Source: Alligator mississippiensis (lineage: Eukaryota; Chordata; Crocodylia; Alligatoridae). From it: a stretch of 64,000 nt of DNA. Of this stretch, positions 48,705-60,000 are shown in pieces. A model generated the notes under the pieces. That model saw only the letters and a list, made by a program, of their open reading frames with translations. It did not search any database and was not told the DNA's origin. Position numbers and translations under genes: made by a program. Where the stretch lies: contig NC_081824.1 of the NCBI RefSeq assembly GCF_030867095.1, positions 149,015,433 to 149,079,432 of the forward strand, given 5' to 3'. The first letter of the stretch is position 1, and each line of letters opens with the position of its first letter.

Positions 48705-49536
48705 CAGGGCTTATTACTAGGGACCTACTTAATTCATGGAGGCTGCCTCTGTATTTCATGGTCTTGGCATGGCATCAGGTGCCATTTTCACAGCCGTGTA
48801 TGACAGGCCCTGCCACACCTTCAATCAAGGGATCCCAGAAGTCCTGCCTCTTCTCCAAAACTGACAGATGGCTACCTGTCAATCTCCAGGGAGAGGTGGG
48901 ACTTCCAGGGGAGCCCTCTGTCAATATTCCCCTCTCTCCCTTGTTCCCTCCCTACCCTGCCACCAACGCTGTGCTCCAAAACACCAGGGTTTCCTGCCCT
49001 TTTCTGTTTGCAGCCTGGGCACAGGCATGGGGAGCAGAACAGCAAGGGCTGGCGCTGCTTAGAGCCACGAAGCAGTAGGTGGGACAGCTGCAGCTGGACT
49101 CACGTCTTGGTGCTGGTACAGAGCTGCTGCCAGAAATGGAGCTAGTGGAGGCCGGCAGGGGCTGTGGTTTGGGAGTGAGGGGTAGGGGCAGGGAACTGGC
49201 ATATCAGCGCTGCTCAGTGTCCCACATCCTGGTGAGCAAAGGGGGCAGGGGCAGCTCTAACTTTTCTATGACAAAAAAAACTAAAAGCAGATGCCAAAGT
49301 GTGTAGATACTTAGAATTTGTTTATTATAATGATAGAGGCACTGGGTAGGCTTCTGAATTCCTTTAAAATTGTAAATATATCAATAAAACATTGCCCAAC
49401 TGATCTCTCTATATATAGTGGTATTTAATTTTAATCGTGGAGGAACATGGATTTTCGGTATTTTAATGAGAGAATTTGAGGGTTTTTTATCAGAGAATTT
49501 GCGATTTTTAGACGAGGAACACCAGGATCTCTATTG
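48705..49536. mobile_element. Interspersed DNA-element sequence (family 3, copy A in the right part)
   Basis: The part at about 49245-49536 (ATACTTAGAATTTGTTTATT; TCAATAAAACATTGCCCAAC; CATGGATTTTCGGTATTTTA) matches 58320-58612. The left part (GGGACCTACTTAATTCATGG) looks like another DNA-element end. The left boundary and the relation between the two parts are uncertain. Confidence 0.5.
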
Positions 49537-49539
49537 GTG

Positions 49540-50290
49540 AAGCAAGGGGCAGGAACTGGGCAGAGGAGCCTGCCCAGGGACAGCACTGAGGACCCAGCTG
49601 GAGGGCAGATGAGTTGGCTGACTTCCTGGCCATTTGGGGCCAGGAAGGGAAACGTTGACAGTAGGGCCACTGCAAGGACCACATCTTCTAGGTGATAGCT
49701 GTCCAAATGGCAGAGCCAGGGCACCAGAAAACATGAAAGCAGTACTGCCTAAAGGCCATATCCATGGCCCACTGGCAGCTGGCCCAGAGGTGAAGGTGGC
49801 TTTGCTGCAGTGCCCATACCATAGCCCCGGTGGCCATGCAGCTTCCGTCTAGGTCTAGCAGATGTGCCGCCATGGGGCTGCAGGTCCAAGAGGGTGGATG
49901 CTGTCGCAGGTGGCAGCAGGTCACAGCCAGGCACCAGCCCCCACTGCCAGACTGCTGCAGTGGGTAGAGGGTGCAGGGGCCACTAGGTTAGGGCTGCTTC
50001 ATCACAAGGGGCTAGTGTCCTCAGGTACCAACTGGCCCCAGCCTCAGAAGCTCCTGTCTTATTTGTATCTTCCATATTAACATGGGCCTTAAGGCCCACC
50101 CAGCTAACTAATAGCCTTTGTGGAGCCAAAGGGTGAAAGATGCAACTAATTTCTTGGATAGAAATGATGTGGGGGTCAAAGGATCAAAATGTGAAAATAA
50201 GTTCTCTAGAGGGGGACCTCAGAAGCCCCTGAGGGCATGTAGCCATGAGCTGCTAGCCAGGGCCACTGCAAGCACTTGGCCTACAAGAGA
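49540..50290. other. GC-richer intergenic stretch, nothing recognised
   Basis: Several open frames occur on both strands but none has a domain or splice context. Confidence 0.4.
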
Positions 50291-50294
50291 TGAA

Positions 50295-50440
50295 ATGCAA
50301 AAATCTAGACCTCTTGGTTTCAAAACGATACCTTTCATTAGACCAACTGGGGACTCGCAAAAAAATATCCTTTTCTCCAACCTTTGGGCTCAAAGGCCGT
50401 TCATCAGGCTCTGGAAAAAGTATAGATCGTACATTTTGAA
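50295..50440 (-). mobile_element. Penelope-like fragment with hammerhead-like core
   Basis: The reverse complement reads GAGCCTGATGAACGGCCTTT, GAGCCCAAAGG, then CCAGTTGGTCTAATGAAAGG, the same order of CTGATGA, hairpin and GGTCTAAT motif as at 9668-9785 but a different subfamily. Confidence 0.55.
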
Positions 50441-50535
50441 CACTTCTACTACACATTGTACAAAAGTTGACATTATCCGAGAAATACGGTAATTATCCTA
50501 CATAAGGTAACACAGCACCCCTCCCAGCCCCGCTC

Positions 50536-50547
50536 TGCGCATGCGCC
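50536..50547. promoter_or_regulatory. NRF-1-type site TGCGCATGCGCC
   Basis: A match to the NRF-1 consensus about 310 bp before the NUP133 ATG. A second, weaker copy (GCGCATGCGT, 51136-51145) is in intron 1. Confidence 0.6.
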
Positions 50548-50603
50548 ACAGCTAACTGCGCGCCTCAAGCCTAGCCCCTACAAGCCGGCGGCCGCACACC
50601 AAG

Positions 50604-50633
50604 CCCCTCCCCTCCCCTCCCCTCCCCTCCCGC
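50604..50633. repeat. (CCCCT)n run, G-quadruplex-prone on the minus strand
   Basis: About six C4T-type units in the NUP133 promoter; the complementary strand has six G runs with single-base spacers. Confidence 0.75.
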
Positions 50634-50853
50634 CCGCAGTGGTGGAACAGAAGCCCCGCCTCCTCTGGGTGGGATGCCCTGTCAGGTTGGCTATTAACGG
50701 CTCTGGAAGGGGCGTGGCTGGGCGTGATGTGAGAGCAGTGCGCGGCGCAGAGAGTGACGGCGGAAGCCCCGGCGAGTTTGGAGGCAAGCGGGTCGGAGCG
50801 CGCGCGCCCGCCCGCCCTTCCCCCGCTTATCCTAACTGCCCCCTCTGCCCACC

Positions 50854-51035
50854 ATGTTCGCTGCTCCCCCCGCCTCTCCGCGCACACCGAGTGGCTCGGC
50901 CCGTCGGGCCCTGGGGGCCGCTGGGGGCTCCGTGTCCCGGCCGGGCGGCAGGAGAAGCCTGGCCCTGGGGACGCCGGTCGGCTCTCCCGCGCTCTTCTCC
51001 CCGGCGGGCAGGAGGAGCGGCTCCCTGTCAGCACG
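50854..51035 (+). CDS. NUP133: NUP133 exon 1
   Basis: Reads [20 protein letters not shown] to RRSGSLSA plus two bases of an Arg codon; Ser/Pro/Arg-rich, low complexity as in human. Donor GTGAGT. Confidence 0.93.
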
Positions 51036-54000
51036 GTGAGTGCCCCACCCCACTCGCTGCGCGGAAACCCTTGCGCCGCCTGGGCCCCGCCCCCTGCTGC
51101 TGCCGCCGCCTCGCTTTGGCTTTGTTGCCCCTGACGCGCATGCGTGGGGTGGGCGCTTGGCTACCCGCACGTGCCGCGCCGCGAGGTCTAGAATGGCGTG
51201 AGGTAGGGGGCGTTGTGTGAGGGGAGACCTGAGAGGCCGGTCCTTGCCCGAGTCCGAAGTCAGTCAGGAGGTGGGTATCAGAGTGCCTTTGGAGAGCGAC
51301 ACAGGAGGGAGTGTGTTTTGTGTGTCAAGTCTTTTTTTGATGCATGTCTGTATCCCTGCCAGTGTGATAACTTTTGCTGATGCTTTAAGTGTGAAATCGG
51401 TGAAGTTTCTTTGTGGAGATACATTTTTTTTCCCCCTTATTAAAAGTGCCAAAAATGTACAACATGAGCTTGTGTGAGCCCCAGTTCCCTTCATCAGATG
51501 CTGGGAGAGGATGTGCAGAAGGCAGAGTCTTCGGGGGGAGGGGAGAAGAAACTGGGATGCAAAAGCTTTTCCTTTCTGTTCTTACACTCTGCCTCATGTG
51601 TATCCTTTCCCAGCATCTGTTGGAGGGATCTGGGGTTCACAAAACACGCACTCTCTCCCACACACCTCTCTCTGGATAGGTGTCTATATCTACCTGCATC
51701 TAGAGCAGCGTTTCTCAACCCAGGTCGCAACCCAAAAGTGGATCTCAAGAATATACAAAAGGGTTGCAAACAAACTTGAACAGTGGATCAACAAACTTTT
51801 AAAATGGATTCTTCTTTAAAAGGGAAAAACTTGGCAAACTGTGGCTTTTCCCTTGCAGGCTGGTAGAGCTCCAGCTTGCCAGGGGCTGCTTGGGCCCCCC
51901 CCCTTGCCCCACATACCCACCCCCTGACCTACACACTGTGGGGACAGGGCAGTGGGTCAGGAGTGAGAGGCACTGGGTTGGCACTGGCTATTGATGTTGA
52001 CAAATGGGTCCTGGTACAAAAAAGGTTAAGAACCTCCAGAGGCCAGTTGGGAAGTGGGGGCAATCAAAGCGTGCAAAAGCAAAACCAGAAGTCTGTGGGA
52101 GCAGAAAGCCTAACTACTTTTAAGAAGTGAAGTCATTAATGTATGTATGTTGGCCTGTAAGAGTAAGGGAGTGGATTTGATGATCTAGGGCGATGGTGTT
52201 CAACTCATCTGGCCGTCTGAGTTAGGGCCTGTCTGCAGAGGCTGGATCCAGCATGTGGGACCATGTTATGGAGCTACCCATGGGCCCAGAAATTTACTGG
52301 CACGGGAGCTGCAACAGTGTTAATTGTCATGGCTCTGGGAGCTGTGGTAATTAATGCTGCTATACCACTCCCTTGTCAAATTTCCAGACCCATGAGTAGC
52401 CCCGTAGGCTGAATGACATGGCTCTGTGGGCCATATCTTGGTCACCCCTGACCTGGGGGATCCTTTTAGAGGAACAACAAATCTACTTCCCCTAATCAAA
52501 AAAAAGTTCAACTTTAATATTTATGGACTTGGGCATTGTTGATTTGTTTGCTACATAAAGGAACTAAGGTTGTATGAAAGAGGCCTATCCCTAAATTGGG
52601 GAATTTAAATAGGATAGCCTTGTTTTATATTTTCTTAAGCTTTTTAATGTTTTCTGGTGGGAGATATTTCAAGATTCTGGGGCAATAGTTTTTTAGTTGG
52701 TTCCTGAGTTTATAGCAAAGTGGGGGGAACTTTGATTCCCAGGCCAAATCTGGCCCACAGGATCTATCGCAGGGTGGGCAAAATATGGCCCACAGCCTGG
52801 ATCAGGCCCGCCAGTTGATTGCATCTGGCCTGTGGCACTTGGATGGGAGACGGTGCCAAGGCATCCTGTGCCACACTCCTACTGTACTCCTGCCTGTCAC
52901 ATCCCCAGCCAGTGTGCACAGCTTCTTTTCAGGGCTGCTCTGGTTGTGGCTACAGCCGCCTGGGTACTGCTCAGCTCTCCCCACTTCCAGAAGCTCCTCC
53001 TCCAGCCCCTACTACACTGGTATGGGTGGCAGGCAGTCACGGGGAAGGAGTGGTGGCTGTGGGAACATGTTCCAGGCACCACACACCCAGCCAGGTAGGT
53101 GGGGAGGTGTGAGGAAGCTACAGCTGGACAACTTCTGCCTCAGCACGCAGGGCTCCAGCTCCTGGCCAGTGTTCCCTTTAAGGTGTAGCAGTCCATGAGC
53201 GCGCCGTTTCGATCCGTTCCCGAATTGGTCCCACCTCCCCCTTTCAGCACGCGCCACTTTGGTCTGCCTCAGTATAACAAAAAAAGATGATACTATAACC
53301 TTTATTTACCAAAGTGACTCCTGTCTACCTTTTTCTGTTTTCCAAACAGAATATACAGTGTCCAGGTTAACAGTCTTTCCTGATGCTAAATGAAGTTTAC
53401 TTTGCATCAGCTTGTCCAGATTATCAGCTTCTAAACGATTTCTAGACTTTGTTTTTATTGTGTTCATGAGGCTAAACCCTCTCTCACAATCTGCACTAGA
53501 TGCCTGGAAAGTGGCACAGATGTCAACAAGTAATGACAGTTCACTAAATTGTTCCTGTTGTAGTATGTAGGTGACCATGTCTTCAATGGTCTTTATTGCC
53601 CCAGTTTTCATCTTCTCACTAACAGTTAATTTAAAGTCCACATATTTTTTGCATAGTTTCTTCTTCAGAGTTTCTACAGATTTGTTTAGCAAGGTGCTAT
53701 CTATGTCTTGTTGCCAATGCTTTCAGCACCTCGTGCCCAAAAGAGAAATCATTCCTGTTTGATGAAGAGGAAAAAGAATCCTTATAAAAAAATTGACCAT
53801 TCTTTCAACTCGCCTTCTGGAAATCTGTTGTCTGTGTGGTCACATGTATGCTCAATGATTTGAATAACTGATGTAGTGTCAACAGGTGATTCAAATGATG
53901 ACAGCAAGGTTTGAACGTTTTCAGAAAAATATACAGTCTCACCAAGATACTGAAAAGCAAAATTTGGCAATTCTAGCTTTAGCAAACTGAAATGCTTCTA

Positions 54001-57000
54001 CTGTTGTTAGTGAACTTCGTTGAAGCATTCTGCACAGCTCAGCCACTTCACCTAAGACATCATTTAGTATGACCAGTGCAACATGATACTCTGGTTTCCG
54101 CAGTTTGTCCAAGCAATATTTGTGAATTGGGTCATCGTCTTCAGCCATTTGTTGTGTGCAGTAGTTCATCAAGGTGCTAACAGTAAAATGTCTAGAGAGC
54201 CATCTGGCCTTATTCAGTGGTCTAAATGATGTTTCACACTCAGCAGCCTTAGGTAGTTCTTCAAACTTAGATTTTTTTACAGAAGACCTACTAAAAAGTG
54301 TGTATATGGTCTGTAGTAGAGTTTCAGTGCACCCCATCATCAATGCATCATCAATCCCCAAGTTTTCCCAGTGTGCCACGCAGTGCTGCTTGAGCAGATG
54401 TGGAATAGACTGGCGAAGTACTGCAGCCACACCATTGCACTTTCCAAGCATTACTGAAACACCATCAGAGGTAAACACTATCTTTTGCATATCTAAGTTG
54501 CTGTCAACATAAAATTGCCTAATAGTGGAGCTATCACAAGCTGTCAGCTTTAAAATTCCAGCAAACCTGTTCAGATGTGTGAAACCATCCATAGTTCAGA
54601 ATTTTACTTACAGTATTAACGTTTTGCTAATAGAGATACCTGTGCTCTCGTCAACTATCAAAGTGTGGAATGCGATGTACACATTTCATTCAGTACTCCC
54701 TGATGAATTACAGAATTTATGCAGTCAATAAATTGAAATGCATAATTCTTACTTCTCCAGCTTTCGGGAATTTTAACATATTTACCAACGTGACTCTGGA
54801 TTTCCTGCACTGATAACATTGATAAGTTTAACTTCACTGTGAGGAGAACATTATCAATTAAGACTTTTACCTCATCGGCATTTGATCACTTCCTTTCAGA
54901 CAGTTCTATCCTATTTTCCCGTGTCTCGCATGTTTCAGAAAATGAACTTTTCAGGATTCCTCTGCTTTGGTTGCATAGTTTCATCACAGAATCTGTGTGA
55001 ATCTGTCAGTTTCGAACATCTCCTTCAACCAGTCTTCTTTGAATCTTGAGCAGCTCTTCTTCTTAGCTCGTCCACTGCATTCATCCTCTTCACACTTATG
55101 CTTGGACATTGTAAAATGAATATAAAGATGATCCTTGCTGCAGGGAAGATATTGGCCTTTCTAGAATGATAGAAAAAGCAGTTAACTTACCCAAAGCACC
55201 TTGTCTGCATATGCCCTTAGACCAACACAGCTGTAGCTAGCACTTTAATACTTTAAAATTTAAATGCATAAATTAATGACAATAAAGACAAACCACTAAA
55301 TGGCTAAAAAACTGGTGCCAGCCCCCACCTCGCCTCCGGGAACACAGCTTGGAGGGAACCTTGGCCCTAAACACTGGCCTTTCTTTGATTTGAAATCTGC
55401 TTTTATTTCTGCAGTGATGCATTTTAGGGAGTAGAGGATTGGGTATTCATTTGGAATTCATTTATTTTTATTTTTCACTTATTAACATGACTGTTTTTGA
55501 TGGTGGAAAGATAACAACCAAAGGTCAAATCTCACTTGGATACAGCTCCTCTTTATTTAAATAGGCATGTGAATTTCAATAGGAACTTGCTGTATTTTCC
55601 TAAACTTATTTTATAATCATTAACTTGTACCATTTTGAGCTTTTATGTGTCATATATTGGCAGTATAAAATAGCAAAGGCCCTCAAAGCCAGGAACCTCA
55701 GCCCCCGTTCCTGCATTGCCTGTAAGAGTGGAGCAGTTTCCTGGCCCTGGCCCTGGCCCCAGCCCCCACCTTGCCATGCCTCTGGGAGTAAGGAGGCACA
55801 TGGCGCCAGGGCTGGGAAGCAGAGTAGTTCCCCGGCGCCAGCCCCCGCCTTGTCCCCGGGAGTGGAGCAGTTTCCTGGCCCCAGCCCCCACCTTGCCATG
55901 CCTCTGGGAGCAAGGAGGCACACGGCACCAGGGCTGGGAAGCGGAGCAGTTCCCCGTCGCCAGCCCTTGACCCCTGCCTCGCCAGCGGGGGCATGCCTGC
56001 ACGCTCAGCCCCCCAAATGGGGCATGGGAGCTGTGAGTGGCTTGTCTGGAAGGTGCCCGGTACAAGGAGGGGATGATGGCTCCTACTGCTGCAGGTACCC
56101 TCGGAGGGCATGGGGGGCATGTGCCTCTGGATCTGTGTGGGGGGAGGTGGGCTGCAGCTGTGGGCTGGGGCTAAGCTTGGCTCTTCCCGGCAGGGTCTTT
56201 CCGGCAGGGGGGAGCTGGGCCAGGCTGCACTCAGGGCAAGCAGTGCTGAGAGGTGGGACTTGGGAGTGTTACAGCAAATTTTGGGATGGCTGCAGCCCCC
56301 CCGCCAGCTGCCCTATAGCGCCGCCCCCCCCCCCCCCCCCCAGTGCTGCCACCTGCCTCGAGCCCAGCCCAGCCCAGCCCAGCCCAGGCTCCTCCCTCTG
56401 AGAAGAGCCCAGCTTAGCCCTGGCCCCAGCCTGTAGCTGCAGCCTGCCTCCCTGAGCGCAGATGCAGGGGCACACGTCCCCCCCCCATGCATGACCTCTT
56501 GGGATAAGCACAGCAGCGAGAGCCGCCACTCCCTCCCCATGCTGGGTGCCCCCCAGATGAACCACTCACGGCTCCATCCCGCGCCCCGGCCCCACTCCTA
56601 CTCACTTTCCAGCCCTGCTGCAGTGCCGGAAGCCCATGGCCAGGCTGCCGTGTGGCCCTACTGCTGCCCTGTGTTTGGGGGGGGCTAAGCCCCATTGGCC
56701 GCCCCCTTCCACTGCCTACGGCCTCTGGTATATATAAGAAAAAAAGCATCATGCAGAAAACCTTACAAATTAACTCTTCCCCACTGTACATTAATGAGAA
56801 CTATTATAAATCCCAGAACAACCTTCAAAATTCATTCTCAAATGGAATCCTTTACACTTAAGATTGGTAAAGATTGTTCAGGTGGCATTTTTGCTTCTGA
56901 GGAATTGGTAGCTGGAACTTCTGATCTGTTTAATATGGCAGCCCACCCTTCCTTTCTGATTTAACTCCAGGTTTGGGTTTTAGAGGCATTATTTTTCCGT

Positions 57001-60000
57001 CTTCCTGGAAGATGCCACTATAATGTTTTGCTTGTAGGAAAGGTGTTATCTGTTAAATGGAGGTAAACTACATAAAAACTCAATTTGTAAATAAAGGAAT
57101 CTGATAACAATCAAACAACTTTCCAGAGGAAGAACTAAGGTTATGACTTGCTGCCTGCAATGGCAGTTCTCAGAGATACGCACTACTGTCATTTTTTCAA
57201 AAGCCATTCTTTTACCAATTAGCAGTGAAATGTGTCTGATGTTTTAAAACAACTGTAGAAATAGTGGGAAAAATTACAGTTGTTTGTTTGTTTGTTTCTT
57301 TGTTTGTTTGTTTGTTAGAGCTACACCAACAAGAGTCATACAGCACCCTTCAGCAAGCGAGACCATCAACTATGATGTTAAGCCTTTTGGATCCTCTCTC
57401 CCTGTTAAGGTTATGGAGGCCCTAAGAAGGGCTGATGGTATGAACTTCATTTCTGTATTATCTTTGTGGGAAAAGGAGCAACTAAAAGAAAGATCTTACT
57501 TTCTGGATACCATTAATCAATTGATATAGGGTGAAGAAAAGGAAAGAATATAGCCCCACTTTAATTGTATACTGTAAGCAACTTGTTTGAGTATAAACCT
57601 CCCTTTAGTATTAAAAATGCAACTAATTCTGCATGACCAAGCTACTGAACTTTCTTTCAGTAGTCAGTCACTGCAGTCAGGAAATTCAGAAACAGACTTA
57701 TGGTTTAAAACAAAATTATTTTACTGCACTTATGCCAGTTTTGTTTTGTTTGTAAGATTACAGTGTTATTCAGATCAAGCAAAACAAGTAATTTGATATA
57801 GTTGCTGCAATTATGTTTAAATATTACCACTCGTGCTTGAATAGGTTTGGAAGGCAATAGCCTGGGACAAAGTCGGCAGCAGGGGTCCGGGTTTTTAGTT
57901 TGCCGTGGAAAAACTTGGTAAAACCCAAATTTTTTCCTTTTAAGGAAAAAAAACCTTTTTTTTTCCTTCTAAGTTAGGAAACGGTGAGTTCCTCTTTGTA
58001 AACTGGCAGAGTTCCAGCCTGAAAGAGACTGGGGGAGCAGGAGGAGGGCAATCAGGCAGGGCATGCCATGTGCATGTGCATGTACGCACATGCACATGAC
58101 CACCAGGCAGCCTGGAGAGCAGCTCCAGCAGGTAAGTCTGGTGATGGGGTGGGGAATTAAGGCCCCCATAGTGAGGAAGGGAGGGGGTTGGACAGGGCTG
58201 GGGCTGGTGCTGCTGCCCAGGTGGGGTGGTGCATAGAGCTTGGGGCCTGGGACCAGGATACACAGCTGCAGAGCCCGGGGTGGGAAGCGGGACAGAGCCA
58301 CGGGCAGCTTGTCTTGGGCGGGGCAGGGTGAGCTCTGATTTTCCTTGATAAAAAACCCAAAATCAAACACCAACATTTATAGATATTTAGAATTTATTTT
58401 ATTGTAGTGTTTGAAGCTCTGGTAGGCTTTAAATTTCAAATTGTAAATATTTCAATAAAATACTGTGTTCAACTGATACCTATAGATAGATAGATATAGC
58501 GGTGTTTCATTTTAACTGTGGAAAAACACGGATTTGGGGGTTTTAATTGGAGAATTTGGGATTTTTATCAGAGAATGTGCCATTTTTAAACAGAGAAAAT
58601 CAGGATCCCTTGTCATCAGTTTAAAATGGAATGCCATTCTGAATATGTAGTTCCCTTTTTTTGTTCTTGTTGGCTAATGCTGTAAAGTAATTGCTGATTA
58701 AGTGCGTTTCATCAATGTACTCAGTGCTGTGTTCTCCATACGTTATTGGAATTGTTCAAATATCTTTCACTCAAAAATTACATATGTTAGTGGCTTCTAA
58801 TATTCAAGGTATGGAACCACAGTGTTGGAAGGTGATTAGAATGAGCTAATATTCTGAGAGCATACAGCAATATTTTTATGTATAAAAGTCTTTTCTTCCT
58901 AACAGAGGTTGAACTCAATTAAAAGCAAACAAGCTATATAAACAGTTGAACTTTAGAATGGTGAAGAAGCAAGGCTGTTTATGGTTGAAATCTTGTGTCC
59001 CAATTTTGAATTTACCCCCTGGATACCATGATTAGAGGGGCATTAGAAAGGCTTACAACAATGACATGGGTTATTCTCAGGGGTTGAGTAAACAAATATA
59101 TTTCTCTATTCTTTTGCATATGCTTTTCTCTTTCTCTTTTTCATCTAAAAGAATCTACTATGAACTGCTAATACTTTAATAATTCTTCAAGGACACATTG
59201 CCTAAGCTGTTAATGTAAATATAACATCTTGATATGTTCTCTATAAAATATAAAACTAGCAGATAATTGTAAGAGAGATATGATGTGTCCTTATCGTTTT
59301 CAAAAAGCCCATGAAAATAGGGTTTGCCTTGAAACCAAGAAGCTACCTGGTATGACAGGCTTAGTCTCAAAGATGATATTCTACCCCATCTTTTGCCTGA
59401 TGTGAAACTAACATAGTTCACTATGTATCTTGTCTCTTCAAAGATTATATCCTATATTCAGCCTTGCCCTTCTTGATAATGGTTCCCATAGATTAGATTT
59501 TTTCATACAGCTGGAATAAATTTAGATTTTTTTCGGTTTGTTCTGCTCTTGTCTAATAAGATGTCAGTTTCATGGAACTGGTCATTTTTAAATTTCTAGC
59601 AGGGACTAATATTTTTCTCATACATGTTGAGTTGCATCAAATTTTAGACACTACTTGGTAAAAGGATGCCTTTAATTATCCGAAGAGATTGAATTTCTAA
59701 CATGAAATAGCTTTAAAAAAATCATGTACCCTTTTCTTACCACATTGAAGACATGATAATTTAAAGGTTATTCTTCAGTGTCTTACAATTCTGTAATTTA
59801 AAGAAAAATTAAATGACTTTTTTTTATGTAGCTGATGACCAGTTAAGTGTCCAAGTGGATGAAAGTGGCTGGGCCTGGCTAGTCTACAAAGAGAGGCTGA
59901 CTGTTTGGAAAATTGGTCAATCACCAGTTGCAAAGGTAAATGGATGGTTAAGATGAGGATTTGAAAAATAAATGTATTTATTTTATGCCAGTTGACCAAG

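Larger units (their letters stand above)
50520..51200 (+). promoter_or_regulatory. NUP133: CpG-island promoter of NUP133
   Basis: High CpG density covers the 5' region and exon 1. It contains an NRF-1-type palindrome upstream, GC boxes, an ETS-like GGCGGAAG at about 50758 and no TATA box, fitting a housekeeping promoter. Confidence 0.75.
53167..55363 (-). mobile_element. hAT DNA transposon, 2.2 kb, decayed autonomous copy
   Basis: Left end CAGTGTTCCCTTTAAG; the reverse complement of the right end reads CAAGGTTCCCTCCAAG, an imperfect TIR. The minus strand between them carries a hAT transposase remnant. No convincing 8-bp target duplication is visible. It lies antisense in NUP133 intron 1. Confidence 0.75.

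Noticed and set aside
48689-49078. 129-codon open frame between the genes
   Set aside because: No domain, no promoter or splice context, and it overlaps interspersed repeat sequence.
53159-55371. Target duplication of the 2.2-kb hAT element
   Set aside because: The flanks ctcctggc and gccctaaa do not match; a short shared TGGCC at the borders is too weak to claim.
55625-56401. 258-codon open frame on the + strand
   Set aside because: It spans the GC-rich 134-bp tandem repeat and low-complexity DNA; equal-length frames occur on the other strand and there is no domain.
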